The translations under genes and the position numbers were made by a program. This document shows positions 24,519-34,683 of a stretch of 64,000 bases of DNA, in pieces. Numbering within the stretch: position 1 is the stretch's first letter; every line of letters starts with the position of its first letter. The stretch is from Photobacterium arenosum (GTDB lineage: Bacteria > Pseudomonadota > Gammaproteobacteria > Enterobacterales > Vibrionaceae): assembly GCF_014841115.1 (NCBI RefSeq), contig NZ_JACYTP010000010.1, forward strand, positions 124,001 to 188,000, read 5' to 3'. Under the pieces are notes generated by a model that was not told the DNA's origin, ran no database searches, and saw only the letters and a program-made list of their open reading frames with translations.

Positions 24519-26879
24519 TCATCTGAGCACCTGCCGACGCGCGTGGGACACCGCAATCAAACGTTTAACCAGCACAGGTTTTTTACTGTCCTCTGCCATT
24601 TCCAGATCACGTAATAACCGGGTAATTTCTGCATCAAGGTAACGGGCATTTTTGGTTCGGAGCAAGGAACGAATCACCTTCTCAGCGTTATCAGGCAAAG
24701 GCTGCTCAATAGCCCACAGGTAGCTGTAAGCAGCAGAGCTGACATGATTGGCCTGACTGAGCTTGGCATGGTTAAGGCTAGGGTTATTTACCCTGGATAT
24801 CGTTTTGTGTGGCGTGCGACTGCCCGCGCTTTGCGCTGCATCCGCGGCCCGGCCAACACGTTCGTAATACCTTTCCGTCACCGGGGATGGTGCAGCGGGG
24901 AGTGGCCCGTTCTGATACAGGGCTGGCCCAATGGTTTTGGCCTGCTCAATGGCAGCTTCCCGAACGAAGGTACTGGCATTACGTTTGCCTTTCTTTTCCG
25001 AATCGGTGTAATACACAGCCGAAAACGCTTTCGCCCGCGTTAAAGCGACATAAGCCAACCGCCGCTCTTCTTCCTTATCGGTTTTCATGTCTGTAGCTGC
25101 CGGATTGCGATAGGGAAAGGCATCTTTATCCCAGAACGGCAGGAATACACGCTGATATTCGCACCCTTTTGCCCGGAATATAGTGGTGACTTGCACGCTG
25201 GCCGAACGCGGCTTCTGGTCTGCCTGTCCCTGACCGGTATCGCGGGATTGCGCCGTGTAGAACTCAAAATACTGTAAGGCTTTTTCGCAGCGTTGATCCA
25301 TCGACTCCAGCACGGTCGATACCGCATCCAGCCTGTCTATCGCTTCTTCTATCTCACTGGCTGTGGCTTCGGTTTTCCATATCCAGCTGTCCAGACCGCT
25401 TTCCCGCCGATACTGCTCAAACACATCAAATGCTTTCTGCCCGCCCTTGCGCTGTAACCGGGTAAAAAGCTCAAGCCGTTCAATCAGGTTATCCAGTTTC
25501 AGATTGGGGTTCACCTGGGCATGTCGCTCAGCAAAACCAACCCAGTGGCTATCCGGTATTTTCACCAGCTGATCACATAAAGGCCTGAGCGCTTTATTGG
25601 GTACGTAACAATGGGGAAATGACAGCAGGCTGAACAGCAGTACGGATCTGTCCTGATCATTTAACTGGGCAAATCGCCCAATGGCCAGGGTCATGACCTC
25701 CATCAGTAAACGCACTTCACGGCTGTTTGCCAGCACTGAAGGTACGGGCATGTGGTACGGAATCTGTTTGCTGAGAAACGCCAATTCAAACAGCAGGGTC
25801 TGAGACCAGCGCCTTACCAGAATGGCGATATCGTCCGGCTGACCACCCTGTTCAATATACGCCTGTACCGCACTCACAATTTCCCCCACCTGTCGGGGAG
25901 AGCCTATCAGGTTAACCTGAGTATCAGGGATATTGTCTGCAGGCACGGTCAGGAATTCTGAAAAGCGAGCCTGGTTATGCGCAATCAGATGGCTGGCGGC
26001 CAGCGCCAGACTATGGCCGAAACGAAAAGTCTGTGACAGCGAATAGACCTGCGCGGGGGCAAAGTCACGTTCAAAATTCAGCATGAACTGCGGCGCACTG
26101 CCCCGCCAGGTGTAAATGCACTGATCCACATCGCCCACGGCAATTAGCTGACAGTCAGGCCCAAGCAACTGCTTCAATAAACGGTATTGCGCATTGTTGA
26201 TATCCTGAAATTCATCAACCACCAGTAATCGACACTGTTGCTGACAGTGCGCACGCAGTGAGGCATTTTGTTCAAACAGTGACACGACAGTCACCAGCCA
26301 GTCATCAAAAAACAGTAACTTCTGCGCCTGCCGCAAGTGTTCAAAGGCTGTGTAGGCATCCAGAATAAAGCGATAGTCATTGTTGATGCCCGCCATGGCA
26401 AACACTTCATGAGGCGGCAACATATGCGCTTTCACCAGACCGACAAAACTGAGCAACAGTTCAAGGGTTTTCGGCTCTTTCAAATGCTGCTGTTTACTGT
26501 AAGTCGTCTCTTTCCCCGCCATTTGTCGCAGCACTTGTTTAGCCAGACTTTTGTCGTTTTCGCCAGGGTTGAAATCAACACGGTATCCGCTTTCAGTCAG
26601 GTAACCCGACTGATTCAACACCCGCAGACAGAAGCTGTGGAAGGTATGAACAGGTACAGACTGGGTGATGCCTGATTGGTTGAGTTTCTGCTGAAAATCG
26701 CGGCGTATATCGCTGTTAAACATCAATACCAGCATCTCGCTGGCCGGTCGCATGTCGAGCTGAGCCTGAATCAGGCCGACAAGGGTCGTCGTTTTACCCG
26801 TCCCCGCACCGGCAATACATAAGGCATTTCCCTCGCGATGCTGAATAAAACCCTGCTGCTCGGATGTAAAATGCATCAT
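24519..26879 (-). CDS. UvrD/Rep-type superfamily 1 ATP-dependent helicase
   Basis: A 786-residue SF1A helicase. Motif I GAGTGKT (24-30), motif Ia near HTFHSF (79-84), motif II VDEFQD (221-226), motif III GDVDQCIYTWRGS (249-261), motif IV AILVRRWSQT, motif V TIFRAKGCEY and motif VI RRLAYVALTRAKA are all present in order. It probably translocates 3' to 5' on single-stranded DNA in repair or restart. The C-terminal 130 residues are not conserved with UvrD and may be an accessory domain. It is leftward, convergent with the TetR gene; no SD stands out before the MM start. Confidence 0.9.
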   Translation of the reverse strand: MMHFTSEQQGFIQHREGNALCIAGAGTGKTTTLVGLIQAQLDMRPASEMLVLMFNSDIRRDFQQKLNQSGITQSVPVHTFHSFCLRVLNQSGYLTESGYRVDFNPGENDKSLAKQVLRQMAGKETTYSKQQHLKEPKTLELLLSFVGLVKAHMLPPHEVFAMAGINNDYRFILDAYTAFEHLRQAQKLLFFDDWLVTVVSLFEQNASLRAHCQQQCRLLVVDEFQDINNAQYRLLKQLLGPDCQLIAVGDVDQCIYTWRGSAPQFMLNFERDFAPAQVYSLSQTFRFGHSLALAASHLIAHNQARFSEFLTVPADNIPDTQVNLIGSPRQVGEIVSAVQAYIEQGGQPDDIAILVRRWSQTLLFELAFLSKQIPYHMPVPSVLANSREVRLLMEVMTLAIGRFAQLNDQDRSVLLFSLLSFPHCYVPNKALRPLCDQLVKIPDSHWVGFAERHAQVNPNLKLDNLIERLELFTRLQRKGGQKAFDVFEQYRRESGLDSWIWKTEATASEIEEAIDRLDAVSTVLESMDQRCEKALQYFEFYTAQSRDTGQGQADQKPRSASVQVTTIFRAKGCEYQRVFLPFWDKDAFPYRNPAATDMKTDKEEERRLAYVALTRAKAFSAVYYTDSEKKGKRNASTFVREAAIEQAKTIGPALYQNGPLPAAPSPVTERYYERVGRAADAAQSAGSRTPHKTISRVNNPSLNHAKLSQANHVSSAAYSYLWAIEQPLPDNAEKVIRSLLRTKNARYLDAEITRLLRDLEMAEDSKKPVLVKRLIAVSHARRQVLR

Positions 26880-27031
26880 GTACCGTTTTTACCTGTTGGT
26901 CTGAAAGGACAGTGATTTTGCCACAGTTCCGCCCGTCGCACTAACACCTGTCAGCCTTTTGCGATTACCGCTGAAAATTCAGGCGAAATGGCGGTACTGT
27001 TGCATTTAGCGCCACTCAGAGAAACATCAAG

Positions 27032-27043
27032 GCAAACGTTTGC
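27032..27043 (+). promoter_or_regulatory. PurR-type operator upstream of purC
   Basis: GCAAACGTTTGC is a perfect 12-base palindrome matching the core of the enterobacterial PurR box (ACGCAAACGTTTTC-like). It lies 124 bases before the purC ATG, suiting repression by PurR with hypoxanthine or guanine. Confidence 0.8.
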
Positions 27044-27166
27044 TTTTTTGCTGAAAGGCGAAAACACTTCTGCTATCATCTGCCTCGCCAACAGGATATG
27101 CGCTGATTGGGCGACACCCCAAACAGCGATTCTCATCGAATTGACTCTTGAAATAGGAACTTCACC

Positions 27167-28270
27167 ATGAGCCTTGCTGATCAAGTTCTTGCTGTAAATG
27201 ATGATCTCCCAATCCGTACCGACCAGCCGGTTCACAGCGGTAAAGTCCGCTCCGTATACTGGCTGACTGAGGCTGACAGCCGCCGGCTGATTAAAGAGAA
27301 AGGCTACAATGTTCGCCCGGATGCGCCTTTGGCAATCATGGTTATCAGCGATCGTATTTCTGCGTTCGACTGCATCTGGCATGGTGAAGGTGGCCTGAAA
27401 GGTGTACCGGGTAAAGGCGCGGCACTGAATGCGATCTCCAATCACTGGTTCCGCCTGTTCCGCGAGAAAGGCCTGGCAGACAGCCATATTCTGGATATCC
27501 CTCACCCATTTGTCTGGATAGTTCAGAAAGCCCGCCCCATCAAAGTAGAAGCCATCTGCCGCCAGTACATCACTGGATCCATGTGGCGTGCCTATGCAAA
27601 TGGCGACCGCGAATTTTGCGGCATCCAGGTTCCTGATGGCCTGACCAAAGATCAGAAACTGCCAGAGGTTCTGATTACCCCTTCCACCAAAGGAATTCTG
27701 CACGACATTCCGGGCGTGCCTGCTGTCGATGACGTGAATGTGACGCGCAACGACTTGCTCAACAATTATCAGGCGTTCAATTTCAGCCAGCCTGAAGATG
27801 TTGATCACTACGAAGTGCTGCTGAAAGAAGGGTTTGGCGTTATCAGCGACGCGCTGGCGCAACTTGACCAGATGTTTGTCGATACGAAATTTGAGTTCGG
27901 TTATGTCACCGATGCACAAGGTCAGGAAAAGATGATCTACATGGATGAAGTCGGCACACCGGATTCATCCCGCATCTGGGATGGCCCGTCATACCGCGAA
28001 GGCAAAATTGTCGAAAACTCTAAAGAAGATTTTCGTCAGTTACTGCTGAACCACTTCCCTGACCCGGACATTCTCCTGAACAAAGAACGCATGGATGAGC
28101 GTGAAGCACTGGCCCGTGACAATGCACTGCCTGAAGATGTACTGATGCAGGTTTCCCGCATTTACACCGGCATTGCAGAGAAAGTCACAGGTAAGAAAAT
28201 TGAGCTCAGCGGTAATCCGAAAGAAGAAATCATTACTGTGCTACGCAATGAGTATGGTTTGATCGACTAA
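27167..28270 (+). CDS. purC: Phosphoribosylaminoimidazole-succinocarboxamide (SAICAR) synthase
   Basis: A 367-residue enzyme that ligates aspartate to CAIR using ATP in purine synthesis. Motifs include [11 protein letters not shown] (ATP-binding loop), [13 protein letters not shown] (family signature), [13 protein letters not shown] and [12 protein letters not shown] near 265-276. The length of 367 exceeds the ~237-residue E. coli type and matches the long form I know from Vibrionaceae. AGGA precedes the ATG, a PurR-type box lies upstream and a strong terminator follows. A long opposite-strand frame here is only its shadow. Confidence 0.95.
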   Translation: MSLADQVLAVNDDLPIRTDQPVHSGKVRSVYWLTEADSRRLIKEKGYNVRPDAPLAIMVISDRISAFDCIWHGEGGLKGVPGKGAALNAISNHWFRLFREKGLADSHILDIPHPFVWIVQKARPIKVEAICRQYITGSMWRAYANGDREFCGIQVPDGLTKDQKLPEVLITPSTKGILHDIPGVPAVDDVNVTRNDLLNNYQAFNFSQPEDVDHYEVLLKEGFGVISDALAQLDQMFVDTKFEFGYVTDAQGQEKMIYMDEVGTPDSSRIWDGPSYREGKIVENSKEDFRQLLLNHFPDPDILLNKERMDEREALARDNALPEDVLMQVSRIYTGIAEKVTGKKIELSGNPKEEIITVLRNEYGLID

Positions 28271-28291
28271 TATTCCCTTAATGGAATATCA

Positions 28292-28315
28292 GGGCAGCGT
28301 ATTGCTGCCCTTTTT
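28292..28315 (+). terminator. purC terminator
   Basis: GGGCAGC GTATT GCTGCCC followed by TTTTT, 21 bases past the purC stop. Confidence 0.9.
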
Positions 28316-28481
28316 CATTGAGTTCTGGTTTAATATTCGGAACAGGAATGTATTATTCCTCACAAAATCATTCCTAATATTTATCACTCATCACAATTAC
28401 ATATTTTTGCTGTTAAGACTTTTTAAGCCTGCACCGACAATGGAGGAACAATAATAGCAATTACAGTAGTTGAGGGACTCC

Positions 28482-30350
28482 ATGAAGTTTAGCCACAAAA
28501 TCGTTGCCACTTCGTCGGCAATACTGTTCGCCGCTTTAGTTCTGCTTTCCGGCATCCAGTACGTTCACACCAGGGATGATGTGCATAAGCTGGTAAACAA
28601 CAGCATTGATGAAATCGTTTCCGGCGTGAATCAAACCTTAGTCACAGAGATAGCCAGCCGGACGAAATTAGCCAATATCACCGCTGGGATCGTCGAGCAA
28701 AATTTATCTCCTGATAGCATTCGCCAGATTATCAGCCAGCCTGTGCTCAAAAACACCTTTGAGCTAACCGGCATCGGGTTCGAAAAAGACGGCTCTTTCA
28801 TCATCAGCGATCCGTCCTGGAAGCCTGCACCAGGCTGGGATCCCCGTGCTCGCCCCTGGTATACCCAGGCAAAAGAAGCCGGGCATATGATTATTACATC
28901 GCCATACCGGGATTCGGTCACAAACGAAATTCTGGTCTCTTTCGCAGCGCCGGTTAAAGACAACGGCCAGTTTACAGGTGCGATCTTCTTTGACGTCAGC
29001 ATGAGTAAAATTGCTAATCTGATTAACCAGGCTTCTTTGTTCAATGCCGGTTATCTCTTTTTAGTCTCAGATAATGATGTCATCATCGCGCACCCTGACA
29101 AAGACGTTAACGGTAAGCTGCTGTCGAAAGCTTATCCCGGTATACAAATCTCAGAGCAGCCGTTAGATACGGTGCTCGATAATGAATCCGTCAATATCAG
29201 CTTCCATAAAGTACAAGGACAGACACTGTATATTGGTGCGGTCCTGAAAAATGATGTGGCGTTTGCCGCTGTTGATCAAATTAAAAACAACGCCATTATT
29301 TATTCTCTGCTGTTCATCATTGTCGGCTTCATCGCCGTCTTTTTAATGGTCAAACGCCTGATGCGTCCTTTGGATGTCATCAATCAGGCCATGAAAAACA
29401 TTGCCACCGGACAAGCCGATCTGACCCAGCGTCTGAGCACCAATACCGAGCCAGAATTTGCGTCTCTGGCGCAAAGTTTTAATCAATTCACTGAACGTAT
29501 GCAGCAACAGATCATACGCTCGCAAGCGCTGAGCAACGACATTATGCAAGGCACTGAGCTGACGGCTCAGGGAGCGAATCGTTCATCCGAGGCCATGAAC
29601 AGCCAGCTGCAACAGCTTGAACTGCTGGCAACAGCCATGAATGAAATGGCTTCAACGTCGGCTAACGTGGCAGACAATGCGCACAGTGCTGCCTCTGCAG
29701 CTTCAGCGGCAGAGCTGGCTGCACAGGAAGGCGGTAATATCGTTTCCCGGACATCTGTGTCGATTCATGATTTGTCTGATCAAATTGATCAGGCAGTCGA
29801 TGTCGTCAAAGAACTGGAGTCTGCCACAGGCAACATTGAGCGCATTCTTCAGGTGATCAATGACATTGCCGACCAGACGAACCTGCTGGCACTGAATGCT
29901 GCCATTGAAGCTGCAAGAGCTGGCGATTCCGGCCGGGGTTTTGCGGTCGTCGCCGATGAAGTGCGCACACTGGCGCAACGTACTCAGCAATCGACGACAG
30001 AAATACGTCAGATGATTGAGCAACTTCAGGCAGGTGCCAGCTCAGCCACCAGCACCATGGCGCTGAGTAAAAACACGGCCAGCGAAACCGTCGCTACCGC
30101 ACAGGAAGCCGACGAAGCACTATCTCGTATCCGTGAAGCCATTCAGCAGATCAACGATATGAACATACAGATAGCTTCAGCAGCAGAGGAACAGAGCCTG
30201 GTTGCTGAGGATATCAATGGCAATACCATCAATATAAAGGACTTGTCGGTTCAGGTTGCTGAAACCGCCAATGAAACCAGTGTGGCAATGGAAACCCAGA
30301 TAAAGAACGTACGCGAACAAAATGAACTGATGAAGCAGTTTACTGTGTAA
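28482..30350 (+). CDS. Methyl-accepting chemotaxis protein with Cache sensor domain
   Basis: A 622-residue chemoreceptor. TM1 lies at about 8-28, a periplasmic double-Cache-type domain at about 35-275 (contains [15 protein letters not shown], the dCache_1 signature), TM2 at about 280-300 ([19 protein letters not shown]), then a HAMP domain and the cytoplasmic signalling helices. The hairpin tip [20 protein letters not shown] is near 472-491. dCache domains commonly bind amino acids or amines. The ATG at 28482 has GAGG six bases upstream; a TTG four codons earlier is ignored. A strong terminator follows. Confidence 0.93.
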   Translation: MKFSHKIVATSSAILFAALVLLSGIQYVHTRDDVHKLVNNSIDEIVSGVNQTLVTEIASRTKLANITAGIVEQNLSPDSIRQIISQPVLKNTFELTGIGFEKDGSFIISDPSWKPAPGWDPRARPWYTQAKEAGHMIITSPYRDSVTNEILVSFAAPVKDNGQFTGAIFFDVSMSKIANLINQASLFNAGYLFLVSDNDVIIAHPDKDVNGKLLSKAYPGIQISEQPLDTVLDNESVNISFHKVQGQTLYIGAVLKNDVAFAAVDQIKNNAIIYSLLFIIVGFIAVFLMVKRLMRPLDVINQAMKNIATGQADLTQRLSTNTEPEFASLAQSFNQFTERMQQQIIRSQALSNDIMQGTELTAQGANRSSEAMNSQLQQLELLATAMNEMASTSANVADNAHSAASAASAAELAAQEGGNIVSRTSVSIHDLSDQIDQAVDVVKELESATGNIERILQVINDIADQTNLLALNAAIEAARAGDSGRGFAVVADEVRTLAQRTQQSTTEIRQMIEQLQAGASSATSTMALSKNTASETVATAQEADEALSRIREAIQQINDMNIQIASAAEEQSLVAEDINGNTINIKDLSVQVAETANETSVAMETQIKNVREQNELMKQFTV

Positions 30351-30360
30351 TCCCTTCATT

Positions 30361-30392
30361 GCCGCCAGGCTCATTGTCTGGCGGCTTTCTTT
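30361..30392 (+). terminator. Terminator of the Cache chemoreceptor gene
   Basis: GCCGCCAG pairs with CTGGCGGC across a nine-base loop and is followed by TTTCTTTT. Confidence 0.85.
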
Positions 30393-30420
30393 TCATTAAC
30401 CAGGTTTTCTGAGACAAAAC

Positions 30421-30930
30421 CTATGAAGCTCGCTGATAAACATGATCCGCGTACAGCTCACCGCCAATTTCATACGCTTCGGGAATTTTCTTCTGTAACC
30501 TGAAACCACACTTTTCCAGCACTCGTTCTGAAGCGACATTACCTTCTGTTACCACAGCTCTGAACAAGTTAAGTCCTAATTTTTCTTCCGCCCAGTGAAT
30601 CACTGCATGCAGGGATTCTGTGCCATAGCCTTTGCCGTAAAATTCAGGCATCAGCAGATAACCCATTTCCGCAATACCTTGATCAACAAAAAAACCAGTG
30701 ATGCCGACTTTGCCACCTGACGATTTTTCTTTGATAACCAGGGTTAACCATGCTCCGCTTTCAGGTGTCCACGCCTGAAGACGCGCATGAAATTTTTTCT
30801 CTAATTCGTCGTCAGATGGCGCATCAAAACACTTTTCGATTACGGCCGGTATCGTATGAAGCGCCTTAAAAAGCGGCCAGTCCGTTTCAGCGATGGGCTC
30901 CATCAGTAATGTCTGGGTCTCTAATTGCAT
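30421..30930 (-). CDS. GNAT-family acetyltransferase, RimJ/RimL type
   Basis: A 169-residue GNAT of the RimJ/L branch: LETQTLLMEPIAETDWPLFK at the start, MGYLLMPEFYGKGYGTESLH (acetyl-CoA loop YGKGYGT) and FRAVVTEGNVASERVLEKCG (motif B). This branch acetylates protein N-termini or small amines. AAGGAG is ten bases before the ATG at 30930; an upstream frame start at 31002 adds a hydrophobic non-conserved leader. Leftward and monocistronic. Confidence 0.87.
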   Translation of the reverse strand: MQLETQTLLMEPIAETDWPLFKALHTIPAVIEKCFDAPSDDELEKKFHARLQAWTPESGAWLTLVIKEKSSGGKVGITGFFVDQGIAEMGYLLMPEFYGKGYGTESLHAVIHWAEEKLGLNLFRAVVTEGNVASERVLEKCGFRLQKKIPEAYEIGGELYADHVYQRAS

Positions 30931-31040
30931 CTTAACTGGTCTCCTTATATCACTCTGAGTTCCCTTCGCTATGCAACATAACACAATAATGAACATAACC
31001 AACTGAAACGTAATTATATTCAGCCATGTAAAACATACAA

Positions 31041-31064
31041 AACAAAGGCCAGCAAATGCTGGCC
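31041..31064 (-). terminator. Terminator of the AGCS symporter gene
   Basis: GGCCAGC AAAT GCTGGCC, followed on the reverse strand by TTTGTTTTG, 33 bases past the symporter stop. Confidence 0.8.
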
Positions 31065-31096
31065 CTGGATAGTTAGTGAATGTCTGTCAATTCACA

Positions 31097-32647
31097 TTAT
31101 AAGGTTGATTTCGCTGTACCTGTCGCGGATGAATCTTCACCCAGGTCTGGCGCTTTCTGGCCCTTACGCTTCATACGCTCTTCCCAGTAATCAGCACCTT
31201 TGATGCCGAGTTTCACTGGATCAAATACGTACTCTTTCACGCCGGCTTTCTTCTGCATTTCATAGTCTTTCAACGCTTTCAGCGCTGGTTTCGCCATGAA
31301 GAAGATGATCAGAATACCGATGATGTTCAACCACGCCATCAGGCCAACACCAACATCACCCAGCGCCCATGCCAGATCGGCTGTCTTCACTGCACCGTAG
31401 AATACAGATGCCAGCAAGAACAGCTTAAGTACAAACATCAGGCCAGGTACATGAATGGTACGGTGGATGTACGCAACATTGGTTTCTGCAATGTAGTAGT
31501 ACGCCAGAATTGTTGTGAATGAGAAGAAGAACAGTGCGATTGCCACGAAGGGTTTACCCAGGCCAGGCATTGCTGTTTCAATCGCCATCTGAGTAAATAC
31601 CGGGCTGTTAGCAGCAATTTCAGCTGGCAGGTTTTGAATCAGGAATGCACCTTCAGCGCCACCGTGTACGTTGTAGGCACCTGTGATGATAATCATGAAT
31701 GCCGTTGCACTACACACCAACAGCGTATCAATGTAGATAGAAAACGCTTGCACCATACCTTGCTGAGCAGGGTGATCAACCTGAGCCGCTGCTGCTGCAT
31801 GCGGACCAGTGCCCTGACCGGCTTCGTTGGAGTAAACGCCACGCTTCACGCCCCAGCCGATAGCTGCACCGACACCCGCCATTGGCGAGAAGGCATCACC
31901 CACTATGGTGGCAAACACACTCGGCACCATGTCAATGTTCAGCAGGATAACAACGAAGGCAATAACGATATAACCCAGCGCCATGAAAGGAACAACGATT
32001 TGAGTAAAGTGAGCAATACGCTTAACACCACCAAAGATGATGAAAGCCAGTACCACACATACAATCGCGCCAGTGATGATCTTCGCAGAACTGAATGTAC
32101 CTAAAGTGGTTTCGATCACATCACCAGAACCAAACGCTGCTTCAACCGCGTTACCGATACTGTTTGACTGCACACCAGGTAACAGAAGACCACAAGCGAC
32201 AATTGTCGAAATCGCAAAGATCCATGCATACCACTTCTGACCCATTGCTTTTTCAATGTAATACGCAGGGCCACCACGGAACTGACCTTCGTCTTCCACT
32301 TTGTAGATCTGAGCAAGTGTTGATTCATAATAAGCTGTAGAAGCACCCAGGAAGGCTACAACCCACATCCAGAATACGGCACCCGGACCACCAAAACCGA
32401 TGGCGGCAGCAACACCTGCAATGTTACCCGTACCGACACGACCTGACAGTGAAACCGCCAGTGCCTGGAACGAGGAAATCCCCTTTGCCGAACTCTGACC
32501 AGCGAAAAGCAGGCGAAGCATTTCGCTGAAATGGCGAACCTGCATAAAACGTGTTGTGATGGAATAAAATAAACCGGCACCCAGGCAAAGATAAATCAAT
32601 GCCGGACTCCATATTATCCCGTTGATAAAATCGACCAATGACTGCAT
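31097..32647 (-). CDS. Alanine/glycine:cation symporter (AGCS family)
   Basis: A 516-residue sodium- or proton-coupled amino acid symporter with about eleven membrane helices. Recognised segments are SGRVGTGNIAGVAAAIGFGG (AGCS signature), WGVKRGVYSNEAGQGTGPHA and a hydrophilic C-terminal tail. It imports alanine or glycine. GGGAG precedes the start. Vibrio relatives are sometimes controlled by a glycine riboswitch, but I see no riboswitch core upstream; there is instead an inverted repeat over the promoter. Confidence 0.92.
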   Translation of the reverse strand: MQSLVDFINGIIWSPALIYLCLGAGLFYSITTRFMQVRHFSEMLRLLFAGQSSAKGISSFQALAVSLSGRVGTGNIAGVAAAIGFGGPGAVFWMWVVAFLGASTAYYESTLAQIYKVEDEGQFRGGPAYYIEKAMGQKWYAWIFAISTIVACGLLLPGVQSNSIGNAVEAAFGSGDVIETTLGTFSSAKIITGAIVCVVLAFIIFGGVKRIAHFTQIVVPFMALGYIVIAFVVILLNIDMVPSVFATIVGDAFSPMAGVGAAIGWGVKRGVYSNEAGQGTGPHAAAAAQVDHPAQQGMVQAFSIYIDTLLVCSATAFMIIITGAYNVHGGAEGAFLIQNLPAEIAANSPVFTQMAIETAMPGLGKPFVAIALFFFSFTTILAYYYIAETNVAYIHRTIHVPGLMFVLKLFLLASVFYGAVKTADLAWALGDVGVGLMAWLNIIGILIIFFMAKPALKALKDYEMQKKAGVKEYVFDPVKLGIKGADYWEERMKRKGQKAPDLGEDSSATGTAKSTL

Positions 32648-32673
32648 ATGAGTCTCCCTGTTATAGTCTGTTT

Positions 32674-32711
32674 GGTTACAACTCGAGCAGTATAATACGC
32701 AAATTGTAACC
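32674..32711 (-). promoter_or_regulatory. Inverted repeat over the AGCS symporter promoter
   Basis: GGTTACAA (32674-32681) and TTGTAACC (32704-32711) are perfect complementary arms separated by 22 bases. On the reverse strand a TATTAT-type -10 lies between the arms, with TTAACA 18 bases upstream. Such placement suits a repressor or regulator site. The regulator is unknown. Confidence 0.5.
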
Positions 32712-33071
32712 TTATTGTTAAGAATTTTATTTCATCAGCATTGATTTGCTTGATGCAGGCATCAAATAGCAACAAATCCACAACATCCAGTCATTGAAAC
32801 TGTGATTGACGGTAAATGCGGCACACCCCACCAATCATTACCAGTTAGGCCTGTGATAATTTGTATAAGTATTAGCCAGGTGATTCACAAAAGATGTCAA
32901 TAATGTGCAGCATGTCAGCATAAAGAGGTCGTGACAGATACGAATCAGGCATCAACAGACACAAAATACTGTATTGCAAGCATATGCCATCAAAGCATTT
33001 ATGTGAAATATGACGCATGAACTGCCTCCCAAAAAAGCAGTTCAGCTTATAAGACGAACAGTGAGCGGGGT
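32712..33071. other. Non-coding stretch between AGCS symporter and yejF
   Basis: No plausible gene. It contains the upstream part of the symporter promoter region and, near 33014-33040, a weak hairpin (GAACTGC...GCAGTTC) that may end the yej transcript. Otherwise I see nothing in it. Confidence 0.4.
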
Positions 33072-34667
33072 TCAGTTAACCGCAGACAAATTCACTAAGT
33101 GGCGGGTATATTCGGCTTCAGGGTGGCTGAACAGCTGACGGGTTGGCCCCTGCTCTACCACACAGCCATCTTTCAATACCAGTGTATAGTGGCACAATGA
33201 CTTCACGACATTCAGATCATGGCTGATAAACAGGTAACTCAGGCCGTATTTCAACTGCAATTCTTTCAGTAAATTCAGTACCTGATGCTGCACTGTGCGA
33301 TCCAATGAGGATGTAGGTTCATCCAACAGAATAAACTCCGGTTTCAATACCAGCGCCCTTGCTATGGCTATTCGCTGACGTTGCCCACCTGAAAATTCAT
33401 TGGGATAACGAAAGCGGGTGGATGGATCCAGCTCCACATCTTTCATTGCCTGACAAATCGCCGCGTCTTCCTCTTCATCGGATAAAGTCTGATGGACTTT
33501 CAGGCCTTCGCCAATAATCTGAGCTACAGACATTCTTGGATTCAGTGCAGAAAACGGGTCCTGAAATACGACTTGCAGACGACTGCGAAAAGGTAACATG
33601 CCTTTACGGTTAAGCTGACTGATCTCCTGGCCATCAAAACGAATACTCCCTTCGCTATTGAGCAATCGGAGTATCGCCATCCCGGTCGTCGACTTCCCTG
33701 AGCCACTTTCTCCGACCAGCCCGACACTCTGTCCCTGCTTCAGCTGGAAACTCACATCGGTCACGGCTTTAATATGGCTGATAACACGTTTCATAATCCC
33801 CCCTTTGATGGGGAACCAGACTCGTAATTTGTCTATTTCAAACAGCGCAGAAGGATCCCCGTTTACCGGAACAGGCTCGCCGGTGGGATCAGAGTTAATG
33901 AGTTTCTGGGTATAAGGATGGGAAGGCGACGTAAAAAGGATATCTCTCTCGTTGGTTTCCACTAACTGCCCGAGTTGCATGACCGCTACCCGATCGGCAA
34001 TTTTTCGCACAATACTCAAATCATGCGTAATAAAAAGCATAGCCATGCCCAGCTCCTGCTGCAGATTTTTCAGCAAATCAAGAATCTGGGCCTGAACAGA
34101 AACATCGAGGGCGGTTGTTGGCTCATCCGCAATCAGGAGATCGGGCTCATTGATCAGCGCCATGGCAATCATTACACGCTGGCGCTCACCGCCTGATAAC
34201 TCATGAGGATAGGCATACATGCGTTGCTCGGGGTTACGGATACCCACTTTTTTTAACCAGCTCAGCGCACGTTTCTCTGCCGGTCTCTGACGCACTCCCT
34301 TGTGTATAGACAGCGTTTCACACAGCTGGCGGCCAATTTTATGCAGCGGGTTCAGCGACATCATAGGTTCTTGGAATATCATACCGATTTTGTTTCCGCG
34401 TAACCCACGCATCTGGCGTTCACTGCACCGCAGCATATCCACGCCATCGTAATAAATATGACCGTCCAGATAACGTGCCGAAGCTTTAGGCAACAAACGC
34501 AGAATGGCATTCGCCGTCACTGACTTGCCTGAACCACTTTCCCCCACCAGCGCCAGCGTTTCTCCCCGCTTGATTGTCAGGCAGACTTTCTCCGTTACCG
34601 GGCGGACAGGCTTACCGTTCGCAAAGCCCACAGAGAGATTTTCAATAGTCAGTAAAGCATCACTCAT
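33072..34667 (-). CDS. yejF: Oligopeptide ABC transporter ATP-binding protein YejF (double ATPase)
   Basis: A 531-residue protein with two fused ABC ATPase domains. Each has Walker A GESGSGKS (42-49 in the first, near 335 in the second) and an ABC signature: [15 protein letters not shown] in the first, [15 protein letters not shown] in the second. It powers the YejABEF importer, known in enterobacteria for uptake of microcin C-type peptides. ATG at 34667 lies 16 bases downstream of the yejE stop, so it is last in the leftward operon. Start codon at 34715 would overlap yejE. Confidence 0.93.
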   Translation of the reverse strand: MSDALLTIENLSVGFANGKPVRPVTEKVCLTIKRGETLALVGESGSGKSVTANAILRLLPKASARYLDGHIYYDGVDMLRCSERQMRGLRGNKIGMIFQEPMMSLNPLHKIGRQLCETLSIHKGVRQRPAEKRALSWLKKVGIRNPEQRMYAYPHELSGGERQRVMIAMALINEPDLLIADEPTTALDVSVQAQILDLLKNLQQELGMAMLFITHDLSIVRKIADRVAVMQLGQLVETNERDILFTSPSHPYTQKLINSDPTGEPVPVNGDPSALFEIDKLRVWFPIKGGIMKRVISHIKAVTDVSFQLKQGQSVGLVGESGSGKSTTGMAILRLLNSEGSIRFDGQEISQLNRKGMLPFRSRLQVVFQDPFSALNPRMSVAQIIGEGLKVHQTLSDEEEDAAICQAMKDVELDPSTRFRYPNEFSGGQRQRIAIARALVLKPEFILLDEPTSSLDRTVQHQVLNLLKELQLKYGLSYLFISHDLNVVKSLCHYTLVLKDGCVVEQGPTRQLFSHPEAEYTRHLVNLSAVN

Positions 34668-34683
34668 TGCAGTATCCCGGTCA

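Noticed and set aside
26951..27919. 322-codon reverse-strand open frame over the start of purC
   Set aside because: It lies antisense to the well-conserved purC gene and its promoter, has no family features, and is explained by codon bias of purC.
32648..33071. Glycine riboswitch upstream of the AGCS symporter
   Set aside because: The conserved core sequences expected for tandem glycine aptamers are absent on the relevant strand.
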